A stretch of 64,000 nt of DNA from Marisa cornuarietis (GCA_004794655.1 SMMW01000192.1:586902-650901); one strand, 5' to 3'; counted from the first letter of the stretch, positions 20,205 to 33,690 are shown. Translations and numbers: made by a program. The notes: generated by a model not told the origin, from the sequence alone.

Positions 20205-21160
20205 GCGAGGATAGCTTGTGTGGGATAAAGTGAGCGAGTATAGCTTGTGTGGGATAAAGTGAGCGAGTATAGCTTGTGTGGGATAATGTGAGCGAGGATA
20301 GCTTGTGTGGAATAATGTGAGCGAGGATAGCTTGTGTGGGATAAAGTGAGCGAGTATAGCTTGTGTGGGATAATGTGAGCGAGTATAGCTTGTGTGGGAT
20401 AAAGTGAGCGAGTATAGCTTGTGTGGGATAATGTGAGCGAGGATAGCTTGTGTGGAATAATGTGAGCGAGGATAGCTTGTGTGGGATAAAGTGAGCGAGT
20501 ATAGCTTGTGTGGGATAAAGTGAGCGAGTATAGCTTGTGTGGGATAATGTGAGCGAGTATAGCTTGTGTGGGATAAAGTGAGCGAGTACAGCTTGTGTGG
20601 GATAAAGTGAGCGAGGATAGCTTGTGTGGGATAATGGGAGCGAGGATAGCTTGTGTGGAATAATGTGAGCGAGGATAGCTTGTGTGGAATAATGTGAGCG
20701 AGGATAGCTTGTGTGGAATAATGTGAGCGAGGATAGCTTGTGTGGGATAATGGGAGCGAGGATAGCTTGTGTGGAATAATGTGAGCGAGGATAGCTTGTG
20801 TGGAATAATGTGAGCGAGGATAGCTTGTGTGGGATAATGTGAGCGAGGATAGCTTGTGTGGGATAATGGGAGCGAGGATAGCTTGTGTGGGATAATGGGA
20901 GCGAGGATAGCTTGTGTGGAATAATGTGAGCGAGGATAGCTTGTGTGGGATAATGGGAGCGAGGATAGCTTGTGTGGAATAATGTGAGCGAGGATAGCTT
21001 GTGTGGAATAATGTGAGCGAGGATAGCTTGTGTGGAATAATGTGAGCGAGGATAGCTTGTGTGGAATAATGTGAGCGAGGATAGCTTGTGTGGGATAATG
21101 GGAGCGAGGATAGCTTGTGTGGGATAAGGGGAGCGAGTATAGCTAGTGTGGGATATAGTG
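20205..21160. repeat. 29-bp minisatellite, about 33 copies
   Basis: The unit starts GGATAGCTTGTGTGGGATAA and ends TGTGAGCGA. GTATAGC/GGATAGC and GGAATAATG/GGATAAAG variants form patches. The period is not a multiple of three, yet no minus-strand phase has a stop, so a 323-residue frame with a 29-residue period crosses it. I treat that frame as an artefact. Confidence 0.97.
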
Positions 21161-21177
21161 ACTTTTTCGTCAACTTA

Positions 21178-21218
21178 CGTCGTCGTAGTCGTCGTCGTCA
21201 TCATCATCATCATCATCT
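21178..21218. repeat. (GTC)n/(ATC)n microsatellite
   Basis: CGTCGTAGTCGTCGTCGTCA runs into ATC triplets. Confidence 0.93.
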
Positions 21219-22990
21219 GAGGATTAACATAGACTCCTGTCGCGTGGAAAACCCCCCACTATGAGTGTACAGCCGACAGGGGATGTGACAAAGATCATCT
21301 GTTTGTGGAGATGTGGTCCATCAGTTGAAAGTCCTGCGATGACACAACGTTCTTTCTATTTACCGACGAAAAGTGAAATGATGCTTCAAACATCTCTCGC
21401 CTTCGCTACAATATCGACGGAACATTAGACTTTCTTGCTAGCTGGGAAGATATGAAACTAAAGCATTCATTTTATGTCAGATGAATTACATTAGTTGATA
21501 ACAGCAACATTTAAAAAGACAATCAATACTAAAAGACCGACCCGCCCTCTAGTGGCTGCTGTACTGTTTTTTTTCAAGCGCCTGGATTGCCCGTCCCTGG
21601 GCGCCAGACACCACAAACAAAGCGAGTGCATGCTCGCCCCCACGTGCTTCCTGCGGCATGCAACAACAAGGCGCGTGTGAGGAGCACTGCTTAGCAAGAC
21701 ACCAGCATGGCGAGAATGTCAGGACAGACAGACAGACAGACAGACCCCAAAGCGAGGCCACATGATGCCACCATCAGGAACAGTCAAGTCAGAGCGCATT
21801 ATAGTCACATTATTCGCTCGTGTATTATGCACACGCCATAAGCTCTCCTTTTTTTTAAGAATGTGTAGGGTTTCTATAACAAAATAATCACACCTACACG
21901 CACGCACACATGCACGTACACGCGCGCATGTGCGGCAAAAAAAAAAAAAAAAAAAATCGCAGATGCGAAAGGCTGGCGGAAATTATGTCTTGTGATTACA
22001 ACATTTATCCTCGCCACTCTCCACAGTCGTTGGCGCTTTTCTCTTCGCCTGCCAGCCGCAGCCTTTTGTCTCTCATCATTGCGTCCCCCTCCCTCCACAC
22101 CCCCTCCCCTCGCCTCAATCACTTCTACTCAGTGGAACTTTGTCGCAGCTCAACAGACAATTATTGGCGAGGAGACACACGGTGCTTGCTATGCCTGAAA
22201 TCGGGACCACGCCTACATGCGGCACAAAGTTTCGGGGGGGGGGGGAGAAAAAAGCAAATTTATCCAATTTCCGAAGCAGTTATTAGCTACAGAAGCCGAC
22301 CGCGAGGGGAAATCACCAGCACAGCAAGGGGCGACAATCCACGCCACAGTTAATTACGACGAAGCTTCATTATTCTGCGAGTTACACAGCTCAACTGTCG
22401 CGCTCAAAACAAGATGTACATCCTCGGGGAAATCGACCAAGCTTGTTGATGTCGCATCGCGTGGAGCCTGATGACCATCAAGGATATCCAACACTTGCCG
22501 CCTGCCACGTGACACCACACAATCGTGTTTGTCAGACGATACGTTACTCGGACGTCACCCTGTGACATGACAAACGCAACCAACTCGATTATCGACTACA
22601 AAGAATCAGACAAACTCCAGCAGCAGTCAAGACTGCGGTTGGTTACACTTCAAAAATGTTAACAAGCAAATGAAACAAAGTTTGTGTGCAAGCGAGTGAC
22701 ACTTGTCCAGCTATCTCTAAACTATCCCAGCAACTTACTTCTAAGACAGGGACTAACTAGTGCCACTCTCCTGCTTCCAATCATCGGACGAAGTGTCAAA
22801 GGTCGAGCGACACGGGAGAGCTGTACTCGGGTACCGGGTACAACCTGACGGCAATGCTATCACTTCCGGTACAGATGGAGAAAATATGGTCCTGACTGTT
22901 TAGCATCGGAATGAAATTTGACAAACATATCGACTGCACTTGTATAAAAATGGGAGCAAGGGAACACTAGGACACATGCTGAATAGTTTG
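21219..22990. other. Unique stretch with homopolymers
   Basis: Single-copy DNA holding a (GACA)n run at 21722-21744, a 20-A run at 21937-21956 and a G run at about 22234-22246. Frames around 21.9-22.4 kb overlap on both strands and look random. Confidence 0.5.
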
Positions 22991-23933
22991 CTGACCATGA
23001 CTGACCATGTTATGACCATGTGTGTATTACAACCACCTCTGACCATGTAATGACCGTGTGTGACTGTGTCTGACCATGTTATGACCATGTGTGACCATGA
23101 CTGACCATGTAATGACCATGTGTGACCATGTGTGTATTACAACCACCTCTGACCATGTAATGACCGTGTGTGACTGTGTCTGACCATGTTATGACCATGT
23201 GTGACCATGACTGACCATGTAATGACCATGTGTGACCATGTGTGTATTACAACCACCTCTGACCATGTAATGACCGTGTGTGACTGTGTCTGACCATGTT
23301 ATGACCATGTGTGACCATGACTGACCATGTAATGACCATGTGTGACCATGTGTGTATTACAACCACCTCTGACCATGTAATGACCGTGTGTGACCATGAC
23401 TGACCATGTTATGACCATGTGTGACCATGACTGACCATGTAATGACCATGTGTGACCATGTGTGTATTACAACCACCTCTGACCATGTAATGACCGTGTG
23501 TGACCATGACTGACCATGTAATGACCATGTGTGACCATGTGTGTATTACAACCACCTCTGACCATGTAATGACCGTGTGTGACCATGACTGACCATGTTA
23601 TGACCATGTGTGACCATGTGTGTATTACAACCACCTCTGACCATGTAATGACCATGACTGACCATGTAATGACCATGTGTGACCATGTGTGTATTACAAC
23701 CACCTCTGACCATGTAATGACCGTGTGTGACCATGACTGACCATGTTATGACCATGTGTGACCATGTGTGTATTACAACCACCTCTGACCATGTAATGAC
23801 CATGACTGACCATGTGTGACCATGTGTGTATTACAACCACCTCCGACCACGTAATGACCATGTTATGACCATGTGTGTATTACAACCACCTCTGACCATG
23901 TAATGACCATGTGTGACTATGTCTGACCACCAA
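22991..23933. repeat. TGACCATGTG ladder with higher-order repeat
   Basis: A 10-11-bp monomer (TGACCATGTG, TGACCATGTAA, TGACCATGAC) is organised into larger units marked by TGTGTATTACAACCACCTCT. The marker starts at 23021, 23131, 23241, 23351, 23461, 23540, 23619, 23688, 23767, 23825 and 23874. That gives four or more 110-bp units, then 79, 79, 69, 79, 58 and 49 bp. Confidence 0.96.
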
Positions 23934-24933
23934 TGATCACGGCTGATTAAAAAGAAGACTGTTATTGGCGAGGGCCGTGAGATTGTGGGTAGACATTCAC
24001 CTGTAGGGTACAGTAACATTTTAGTTTTTTTTTAAAGACAACTTTCAGTGAAGTTCCTTTCGTTAGAGACAATAAACCGCCACCGAGGAGTTTGGAGAGT
24101 GAGTTGGAGATGGCTAGAGTGAGCCTCGCTGTGGTGGCTAGACAAAGCCACGTTGACAGGAGCATAACATGGGAAGAATAAAGTCAGTCACAGTCTTGTG
24201 GCCAGAGTGATCATGAAAAGGTTCACCGTGTCCAGGGTACGACATATGTAAGGCTGGTTGAGAAGGGAGCGGGCAGGACAGTTCTGAACAGTAAAGATGT
24301 CAAGCACCTGTATTTACCTGTATCTGTAACATTTTCAATACGGCATTTCACAATACACATTTCAAACGCGTCTTTTAACAGTAACAATTTCCCAGCCATC
24401 TTTTAACAACACTTTTCAGACTTCCAATCAATTAAACGGCAACGATTTCCAAACGATCATTTAACAGCAACAGTTTTCACAGGCTCTTTTTTGTTTCAAC
24501 AGCAACTGTTTCCAAACTTCCAATGTTTTAACAACAGCGATGGGAATGGAGTAAGGAGCACTAGACATAACACCAGCAGTCGCGTGACCGGCACAAGATG
24601 AAAATACCCGACACAAGAGCCCGGGTACATTAAGGTCAAGCATCTCCAGGGGCTCCTTCTTGCCGTTATGTGTCTGTGCCGTTGTCATGTACAAGTCGAC
24701 CTTCAAGCCACTGCACGTGCTAATCGTGAGCGTGGGAGGCAGTGTGTTTGCGTACGTGGGCGTGGATGGAAGAGCAGGAATGGGAAGGAAGAAAGGAGAA
24801 AGGGAAAGAAAGGGTTTTGTGTAGAAACATTGAGAGTACCTCGTGTTCTCCATTAGGTGACAGGCTACCCGTCTTTGATCGTTCCGAGAGTTTTCTGTCT
24901 CTCTAACGTTCTCTCCACATCTCTCTCTGTCTG

Positions 24934-24934
<1 letters not shown>
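23934..24934. other. Unique stretch
   Basis: Single-copy DNA with a loose set of about 35-bp AACAGTAAC-TTTCC-A words at about 24325-24530. The minus-strand frame 24461-25012 begins in a (CA)n run and shows no coding character. Confidence 0.5.

Positions 24935-24995
<61 letters not shown>
24935..24995. repeat. (CA)30 microsatellite
   Basis: Uninterrupted CA repeat. Confidence 0.98.
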
Positions 24996-24997
<2 letters not shown>

Positions 24998-26282
24998 TCT
25001 CTGGAAGCCCATCCTTGTACCTGCGAGTCGAGTCGGGAGAAAGACAAATATGAGGAGGATGCCAATCCTTTATTTAGATGCAGTTGGCCTGCCTTGATGT
25101 CGGCACACGCAATTCACACACGAAACGCGCCGTGAACAACGGGACTGTCCCATCCCGACCTTTTTTCTGATGCAGTGAGAAGTGTGTGCACAGAGCGGCA
25201 ATCTCGCATGGCGGCGGTACGATGCAGAGCAAACGCCTTTTGTCTCGGTAGTCACAAAACAAGGCACTTCCGGTGCCTTGCAGACCAGATCGAACTGCTT
25301 TCAGGTCCAAATGACACAATTGTCCGCCCAATGTAAAGGGCGATCACTCGCCAGCATGCACTGCACGGCAATGTTGATGTAGACCACGTGACCGCTTTGA
25401 AAGGCGCGCCACCGGAAGGAGCTGCACTAGGCCAGCGGAGTGATCGGCCCTTGACAATCGACTGGTTAAGACGGAGGGAAAGTAAGGTTTTGTCCGCTCT
25501 TGCTGCCCGACCACACAGAGAAGCAATAAACGGTTCTGTTTTCTTTGTAAAGCTTTGAGCGTGACGCTGCTGTCTGATGTCGGGTGCCTGTCAGGGGTGG
25601 ATGTCGAGTACTGCAGGTCGTTAAACAACAGCTCTTAGTGTTGGGTGTCGTCAAGTAACACCTTTCAATGTTTGTGTCACTTAACAGTAACTGGACTTCG
25701 AAACTTATGCCTGACATATGTCTTAGGTAGTGCCTTACATGTGTCTAAAGTCCAGTGCCATCTACCACGAAGTTCTCTTGCTCTGTCTACTTCCCTTGTC
25801 TGTCTACGACTCTGTCCTCGCTAATATTTCTCTCTCTCTCTCTCATCGGCACCATAGCAAATTACGACTTTGTTCATTTTTGTTTAGCGTGGTACTGTTG
25901 TGTCTACTGCCATCAGTATCATGTTAACAGGGAGACAATAAACATCATCAATAACACGGTCCAGGACATCTTACACTATCCAAGCGTAGCTTATGACCGA
26001 TCAGCTTCTTACCGATCCATAATCAAAAAGAATATTCTAGATTTGATAGGAATCCGACAATCAGTGTTGCTGTAATTGGATTTGAACCGTCCACACAAAC
26101 ACACAAACACACAAACACATAAACACTTTATTTATAAGATAATGAGGCAGAGCTGTCTGTCAGCCTGTCAGTTGCTGAAGGACGAGCGAGCTGTTGACTG
26201 TAAACATTGATTCGTCTACTGGAAGAGTCTGTCTCCAGACAGCGATTGTCACTTCCACGAGGGTTTAGTGACCCCTACATTT
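24996..26282. other. Unique stretch, possible old LTR-like piece
   Basis: Includes GAAGCAATAAACGGTTCTG at about 25520-25538, an AATAAA word followed by T-rich DNA as in an LTR R region, but no TG...CA ends with a duplication could be defined. An (ACACAAAC)n patch lies at 26091-26120. Confidence 0.4.
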
Positions 26283-26552
26283 CTAGGTGTTAAGCTTGCT
26301 CCAGTGGTGATGTTCTCGCAAGACGAGGGAGATAAAAGGCTGCGCTATTATTAGAATCTTTATCAGTGTGGCGTCATCTTTACTTGCGAGCGCGAGGACC
26401 TTTTTAACAAACTCCTCGCTGTTCTGATTAATTAACAAAATATCCTGACTGTCAGAGCAGCGATTCCCCAAGGCCCACAGTCTCGGAAATATCTTACCCT
26501 CAATCTCCTTTAGACTGCACTCAGTGTCGAAGAAACATTTCCCCCAAGCCAC
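26283..26552 (-). CDS. Possible exon, function unknown (weak)
   Basis: A minus-strand frame of 89 codons has no ATG at its start, but it follows acceptor-like GATTCCTGGACTGCAG and reads WGKCFFDTECSLKEIEG, where a donor-like GAGG/GTAAGA (exon end about 26498) could end it. Uncut, it continues through KIFPRLWALGNRCSDSQD to HHHWSKLNT and a TAG. The amino acid mix is protein-like and not low complexity. A partly duplicated copy of the CCCTCAATC-CCTT-AGAC segment lies next to it (about 26568-26600), which argues for local duplication. No family is recognised. Confidence 0.2.
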   Translation of the reverse strand: MAWGKCFFDTECSLKEIEGKIFPRLWALGNRCSDSQDILLINQNSEEFVKKVLALASKDDATLIKILIIAQPFISLVLREHHHWSKLNT

Positions 26553-26769
26553 TGCAGTCCAGGAATCACCTCACCCTCAATCCCCTTCAGACGGCGCTGT
26601 CTGTCTCACAAACCTCGTCGTCTCCACTGTTCTCAATCACGTGACACGCCCCTCCCCTCTAATGTACAACAGACTCCATCTTTCGTTCCTTCTTCCTTCT
26701 ATTCAATTTCTGATCTGTACTGCTGATATTGTCATTCGGTTAGAGAAAGCATTGAGGATGATTTCATAA
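26553..26769. other. Unique spacer
   Basis: Short single-copy flank of the large 22-bp array. No other feature is seen. Confidence 0.5.
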
Positions 26770-29700
26770 AGCATAGAGAACGGTCTGATACAGTATAGAG
26801 AACAGTCAGATACACCATAGAGAACAGTCAGATACACCATAGAGAACGGTCACATACAGTATAGAGAACGGTCAGATACACCATAGAGAATGGTCACATA
26901 CACCATAGAGAATGGTCACATACAGCATAGAGAACGGTCAGATACACCATAGAGAATGGTCACATACACCATAGAGAATGGTCACATACACCATAGAGAA
27001 CGGTCACATACAGCATAGAGAATGGTCAGATACACCATAGAGAACGGTCACATACAGTATAGAGAACGGTCACATACAGCATAGAGAACGGTCAGATACA
27101 CCATAGAGAACGGTCACATACAGTATAGAGAACGGTCACATACACCATAGAGAATGGTCACATACACCATAGAGAACGGTCACATACACCATAGAGAACG
27201 GTCACATACAGTATAGAGAACGGTCAGATACACCATAGAGAATGGTCACATACAACATAGAGAACGGTCAGATACTCCATAGAGAATGGTCAGATACACC
27301 ATAGAGAATGGTCACATACAGCATAGAGAACGGTCACATACAGTATAGAGAACGGTCACATACAGCATAGAGAATGGTCCCATACAGCATAGAGAACGGT
27401 CAGATACACCATAGAGAACGGTCACATACAGCATAGAGAACGGTCACATACAGCATAGAGAACGGTCAGATACACCATAGAGAATGGTCAGATACACCAT
27501 AGAGAATGGTCACCAACACCATAGAGAACGGTCACATACAGTATAGAGAATGGTCAGATACACCATAGAGAATAGTCACATACAGCATAGAGAACGGTCA
27601 CATACAGTATAGAGAACGGTCACATACACCATAGAGAATGGTCACATACAGCATAGAGAACGGTCACATACACCAAAGAGAATGGTCACATACAGCACAG
27701 AGAACGGTCAGATACACCATAGTGAATGGTCATATACACCATAGAAGAACGGTCTGATACAGTCACATACACCGTAGAGAAGGTCACATACGCCATAGAG
27801 AATGGTCAGATACACCATTGAGAATGGTCAGATACACCATAGAGAATGGTCACATACAGCACAGAGAACGGGTAGATACACCATAGAGAATGGTCAGATA
27901 CACCGTAGAGAATGGTCACATACAGCACAGAGAACGGTCAGATACACCATAGAGAATGGTCAGATACACCGTAGAGAATGGTCAGATACACCATAGAGAA
28001 TGGTCAGATACACCATAGAGAATGGTCAGATACACCATAGAGAACGGTCAGATACACCATAGAGAATGGTTACATACAGCACAGAGAACGGTCAGATACA
28101 CCATAGAGAATGGTCAGATACACCGTAGAGAATGGTCACATACAGCACAGAGAACGGTCAGATACACCATAGAGAATGGTCAGATACACCGTAGAGAATG
28201 GTCAGATACACCATAGAGAACGGTCAGATACACCATAGAGAATGGTCAGATACACCATAGAGAATGGTCAGATACACCATAGAGAACGGTCAGATACACC
28301 ATAGAGAATGGTTACATACAGCACAGAGAACGGTCAGATACACCATAGAGAATGGTCAGATACACCGTAGAGAATGGTCACATACAGCATAGAGAACGGT
28401 CAGATACACCATAGAGAATGGTCACATACAGCACAGAGAACGGTCAGATACACCATAGAGAATGGTCAGATACACCATAGAGAACGGTCAGATACACCAT
28501 AGAGAATGGTTACATACAGCACAGAGAACGGTCAGATACACCATAGAGAATGGTCAGATACACCGTAGAGAATGGTCACATACAGCATAGAGAACGGTCA
28601 GATACACCATAGAGAATGGTCACATACAGCACAGAGAACGGTCAGATACACCATAGAGAATGGTCAGATACACCATAGAGAACGGTCAGATACACCATAG
28701 AGAATGGTCAGATACACCATAGAGAATGGTTACATACAGCACAGAGAACGGTCAGATACACCATAGAGAATGGTCAGATACACCATAGAGAATGGTTACA
28801 TACAGCACAGAGAACGGTCAGATACACCATAGAGAATGGTCAGATACACCGTAGAGAATGGTCACATACAGCATAGAGAACGGTCAGATACACCATAGAG
28901 AATGGTCACATACAGCACAGAGAACGGTCAGATACACCATAGAGAATGGTCAGATACACCATAGAGAACGGTCAGATACACCATAGAGAATGGTTACATA
29001 CAGCACAGAGAACGGTCAGATACACCATAGAGAATGGTCAGATACAGCATAGAGAATGGTCAGATACACCGTAGAGAATGGTTACATACAGCACAGAGAA
29101 CGGTCAGATACACCGTAGAGAACGGTCAGATACACCATAGAGAATGGTCAGATACACCATAGAGAACGGTCAGATACACCATAGAGAATGGTCAGATACA
29201 CCATAGAGAATGGTTACATACAGCACAGAGAACGGTCAGATACACCATAGAGAATGGTCAGATACACCATAGAGAATGGTTACATACAGCACAGAGAACG
29301 GTCAGATACACCATAGAGAATGGTCAGATACACCGTAGAGAATGGTCACATACAGCATAGAGAACGGTCAGATACACCATAGAGAATGGTCACATACAGC
29401 ACAGAGAACGGTCAGATACACCATAGAGAATGGTCAGATACACCATAGAGAACGGTCAGATACACCATAGAGAATGGTTACATACAGCACAGAGAACGGT
29501 CAGATACACCATAGAGAATGGTCAGATACACCATAGAGAACGGTCAGATACAGCAGAGAAAAGGGTCAGATACACCATAGAGAACGGTCACATACAGCAT
29601 AGAGAATGGTCAGATACACCATAGAGAATGGTCACATACACCATAGAGAACGGTCACATACAGCACAGAGAACGGTCAGATACACCATAGAGAATGGTCA

Positions 29701-29850
29701 CATACACCATAGAGAATGGTCACATACAGCATAGAGAACGGTCAGATACACCATAGAGAATGGTCACATACACCATAGAGAACGGTCACATACAGCACAG
29801 AGAACGGTCAGATACAGCAGAGAGAACGGTCACATACAGCACATACAGCA
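26770..29850. repeat. 22-bp minisatellite, about 140 copies, with 484-bp higher-order repeat
   Basis: Unit GATACACCATAGAGAATGGT plus CA, with variants CATACAGCA, CACAGAG, GTAGAG, AACGGT and GGTTACATA. The rare TTACATACAGCAC variant occurs with its TACATA at 28071, 28313, 28511, 28731, 28797, 28995, 29083, 29215, 29281 and 29479, all at multiples of 22. The series 28313/28797/29281, 28511/28995/29479 and 28731/29215 are each 484 bp apart, so a 22-unit block was copied. The left third (26.8-27.8 kb) is less ordered. Confidence 0.98.
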
Positions 29851-29929
29851 TTTCCCCTGTCGGTGACGTTAACCTTTAACCTCCATGACGTACCAGTGCT
29901 GACATCGTTCACTGGCACACGCCTTCAGC

Positions 29930-30143
29930 GCCAGTGCTGACATGTCAGTCGATTTATATTGTGACGAAACGCCAGTTAGGAGCAGACACCAGCGCTGATG
30001 ACGACACGGAAGCCGATGTACACAGTGACGTAACGCTTAGTACGAGCGGACACCAGCGCTGATGACGACACGGAAGCTGATGTACACAGTGACGTAACGC
30101 TTAGTACGAGAAGACACCAGCGCTGACGACGACACGGAAGCAG
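29930..30143. repeat. 64-bp repeat, about 3.3 copies
   Basis: GACACCAGCGCTGATGACGA starts at 29985, 30049 and 30113. A diverged copy precedes them. Units contain AGTGACGTAACGC and GACGACACGGAAGC. Confidence 0.93.
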
Positions 30144-32590
30144 CACCGTGTAATGCAGTCACAGTCGTCCACCCGCCACCCTACTCCCGATACGGCGGAG
30201 ACTAGAGAGAGAGAGGAGACAACATCAGGTGTTGGTCCTGCGCACAGCGCCACTCGCTCAGGTCGTGGGACGGGTCAGGATGTGGATATGGCGACAGCAA
30301 CATCTAGCGACTACGTGAGGCCCTTCAAGACGCCGTTGAAAAGTCTCTCTGTGTAGAAAGACTGAAAACTGCGCCAACAAGTCCGAGAAAAGTGAGTGAA
30401 ACATTCCCGCCCGCCGGCGAGGGGAAGAAGGGGAAGGTTCCCATAATATCTCTCTTGTTCTTCATCTTCATCAAGTGGTTTGCACGGCGACGATGGGGCC
30501 GTTGTGACCTAATTTTGAAATCTGTTTCGCACCCAGTGACTCCCCTTCGTCCCAAAGACACATGAAAGGGAGGAAGGGAGAGACAGACATAGTTCCCAGT
30601 CGCACGTGCATCAGTTTATAGACTACGGAAAGGGAAGGGCGTATTACCTGTAAATAATTCAATCCTGTCCTGGACACGTCACGCGCATGTGTGTCATCCA
30701 GGTGTCATCCTGTTCTCTAGGGAAGATCTCGATGACAAGGGGCAGCAATCAGGGTGAGATGCACAGCATGTTGCTAAGCGCTAAGCTGGATGGTTAATGT
30801 TTAGCAGTCAGCTAAAATGTTTTGATTTCACGAGAAGCTGAAGTCAGGTGCAGTTGGCGCATAGTGACGTGCCATGCACGCGGGCTCCAAGGCGCCTGAC
30901 AATCCGCTTAGCAGACGACACTCAGAAGGAGGCTTGCCTCACACCCAGTTCTCCGCCGACGACGATACCCTGCGGGGCCCACCTCCTCCCCCTTGCACCC
31001 CATCCCTCCCCCATTTGTCCCGAGAAGCTCATGCCTGCAGGAGATAATCGCAATGAAGTGGTCGGGGAGACATGTTGATCACAAGTGATAAACGTCATTT
31101 CCGCACAAGAAATGATGACGGGTCGAGTTCAAGAGTAGACTACTCCGGCAACCGATCGCTCACCGTGAAGACTGCTTCCTGACATTTTGATGGGAGTCGA
31201 GTGTTTGTGGGTCGTCCACTGATTTAACAGAGTTCATGGATTTCACGACCAAATAACGGTTGATCGATTCTGACTGGTGATGTCACGTGACGTTCTGTTG
31301 AGAGCATCCCGCTACATAGATATATAGATATACAGGTCGCATTGCCAGTTGTCTTACTTATTACTAATGATGATGAGGATGAGGAGGAGAAGAAGGAGGA
31401 GGTTGTTAACGTGACTCACTACGTCACTGCCCTCGCCATGCAGGTGATCAGTCATCAGTCCACACACTAAACTGTGGCTGACCCCCCCCCCCCCGCGATG
31501 TGTTGTACTCACTAGTCTCGCTCTCAGCACGGACATTGCTGGCCGAGTGGAAACATTTTGTGGCAACTGCGCCCAGTGTGTGGCACGTGTGGGTCGCTAA
31601 TTAAGTCATCTGTATTCCTGAATAAAAGGTCTGACCCCAGCGCATGACGAGGCATACACCAGCACCCCACCAGCACCACACAGCCTGTCGCCCACACACC
31701 GCTGGCAGGAGGACGGCCCACCATCGACAGTCTCACGTCCTGAAAGTCTTCGGCTGATTCCACAGATTATAATGTTTCCACATTTGTGAAACACAAGGGA
31801 AATGCTAAAAACATGCCCCTTTCAATTTCACTAGAGAGCCTTGTATCTCCGGCCTCGCCTTGACTCGCTCCTTGGTATGATTGGTGTCAAGATCTGTCAG
31901 ACTTGAGAGGAACATTCTTCCTGTCCTCTTAATTTAATACATGTATGTACCCCTTAAATACGTTTTACTGTCTTAGGTTTAAAGTTATTCTCTACCCCTT
32001 GTCATGGTCTCTTATTACTTTTAATCATAATATTCTGCACCTCGCTTCCTTTTTCTGATGTGTTTGCTCGCGGATACTCTGTTATGAAAGCAATTTTCAA
32101 TATGTCTTACAATTACACATAAAGGGAAAAGGGGAAAGTTAAGGACCTTGTTAGGGTAGGGGCAGTAAATGATGAGTTGTTCTCTGAGTGTAGGATATGT
32201 GAAGCGAAGGGCAGACTCCATTGGATGTGTGGTGTGACATCAGACATGTACAGTTGTATTTCTGCTGGAAGGCAGGAGTGCATGAGAGTACAAATCCTCT
32301 AGCCAGACCGACTTTGTTTTTCCTTTGTAACATGGTCACGCCGCGGGCTGCAGCCGCTGCACAACATCTTAATATAGGGCCTCAACTTATTGTCATCAAG
32401 TCCTCTCACAATTTTCCTCTCACCACCAGTGTAGTCAGGCCCGCAGCCTACACAGTCACCATGGTTACAGACGGACCTCCACACTGAGGCTGACTTCCGG
32501 AGCAGACTTGCAGTCTTGTGGCTACAACTTTCAGTCAAACAACAAGCGCTCTGGCCTCTAGACTTGAAATGTGCCACATCCCCTGATGTT
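30144..32590. other. Unique stretch
   Basis: Single-copy DNA. The frame at 30153-30356 starts with ATG (MQSQSSTRHPTPDTAETRER) and is open for 67 codons in plausible codons, but no donor ends it in frame and no family fits. A GA-rich patch lies at 31365-31404 and a C run at about 31482-31494. Confidence 0.45.
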
Positions 32591-32591
32591 C

Positions 32592-32696
32592 TCATCTACA
32601 CTACTACCACCACTACTACTAGTACTACTGATAATAATACAGCAAGCTCACAGACCGTCATCTACACTACTACCACCACCACTACTAGTACTACAC
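32592..32696. repeat. About 37-bp CTACACTACTACCAC duplicate
   Basis: Two copies of a CATCTACACTACTACCAC...ACTAGTACTAC segment start near 32592 and 32659. The second runs directly into the next array. Confidence 0.85.
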
Positions 32697-33540
32697 ACAT
32701 CATAGTCCAGGCACACATCACAGTCCGCACACACATCATAGTCCGCACACATCACAGTCCGCACACACATCATAGTCCACACACACATCATAGTCCAGAC
32801 ACACATCATAGTCCGTACACATCATAGTCCGCACACATCACAGTCCGCACACACATCATAGTCCGCACACATCACAGTCCGCACACACATCATAGTCCGC
32901 ACACACGTCATAGTCCACACACATCATAGTCCAGACACACCATATTGTACACATCATAGTCCGCACACACGTCATAGTCCACACACATCATAGTCCGCAC
33001 ACACGTCATAGTCCACACACATCATAGTCCGCACACACGTCATAGTCCACACCCATCATAGTCCGTACACATCATAGTCCGCACACACGTCATAGTCCAC
33101 ACACATCATAGTCCAGACACACATCATAGTCCGCACACACGTCATAGTCCACACACATCATAGTCCAGACACACCATATTATACACGTCATAGTCCGCAC
33201 ACATCATAGTCCAGACACACGTCATAGTCCGCACACATCATAGTCCAGACACACCATATTGTACACATCATAGTCCGCACACACATCACAGTCCGCACAC
33301 ATCATAGTCCAGACACACCATATTGTACACATCATAGTCCGCACACACATCACAGTCCGCACACATCATAGTCCGCACACACATCACAGTCCACACACAT
33401 CATAGTCCAGACACACCATATTGTACACATCATAGTCCGCACACACATCATAGTCCGCACACACATCACAGTCCGCACACATCATAGTCCGCACACACAT
33501 CACAGTCCACACACATCATAGTCCGCACACACATCATTGT
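32694..33540. repeat. 18-20-bp ACACATCATAGTCCGCAC minisatellite, about 45 copies
   Basis: Units ACACATCATAGTCCGCAC and ACACACATCATAGTCCGCAC, with ATCACAG, GTCATAG, CCAGAC and CCATATTGTACAC variants. Three of the CACCATATTGTACACATCAT blocks recur at about 33243, 33318 and 33414. Confidence 0.95.
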
Positions 33541-33690
33541 ATCCTATAAGTCCTGCTGCATCCTACTAAAACTCTTATTGTATCCTAAAGTCCTGCTGCA
33601 TCCTACTACTAGACTTGCTGAACCCTACTAAAACCTGCTGCATCCTACTACTAGTCTTCATTGCATTCTACTAAATCCTATTGCATCCTA
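33534..33690. repeat. 41-bp CATCCTACTA repeat, left fragment
   Basis: Units ATTGTATCCTATAAGTCCTG and CTGCATCCTACTA of the array that resumes at 33941, in diverged form, directly continuing the 18-20-bp array. Confidence 0.9.

Noticed and set aside
20202..21173. 323-residue minus-strand ORF with 29-residue repeats
   Set aside because: It is only the 29-bp minisatellite read through. No phase of that unit has a stop on the minus strand, so a frame appears automatically.
24996..25640. Full LTR around GAAGCAATAAACGG
   Set aside because: No TG...CA boundaries with a flanking duplication and no primer-binding site could be identified. Kept only as a note.
26050..26095. GGATTTGAACCGTCC as a tRNA T-arm on the minus strand
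   Set aside because: No A box, acceptor stem or anticodon arm can be placed in the adjoining 80 bases.
26770..29850. Regularly spaced short repeats resembling a CRISPR array
   Set aside because: There are no variable spacers between repeats. The units are head to tail in eukaryotic DNA.
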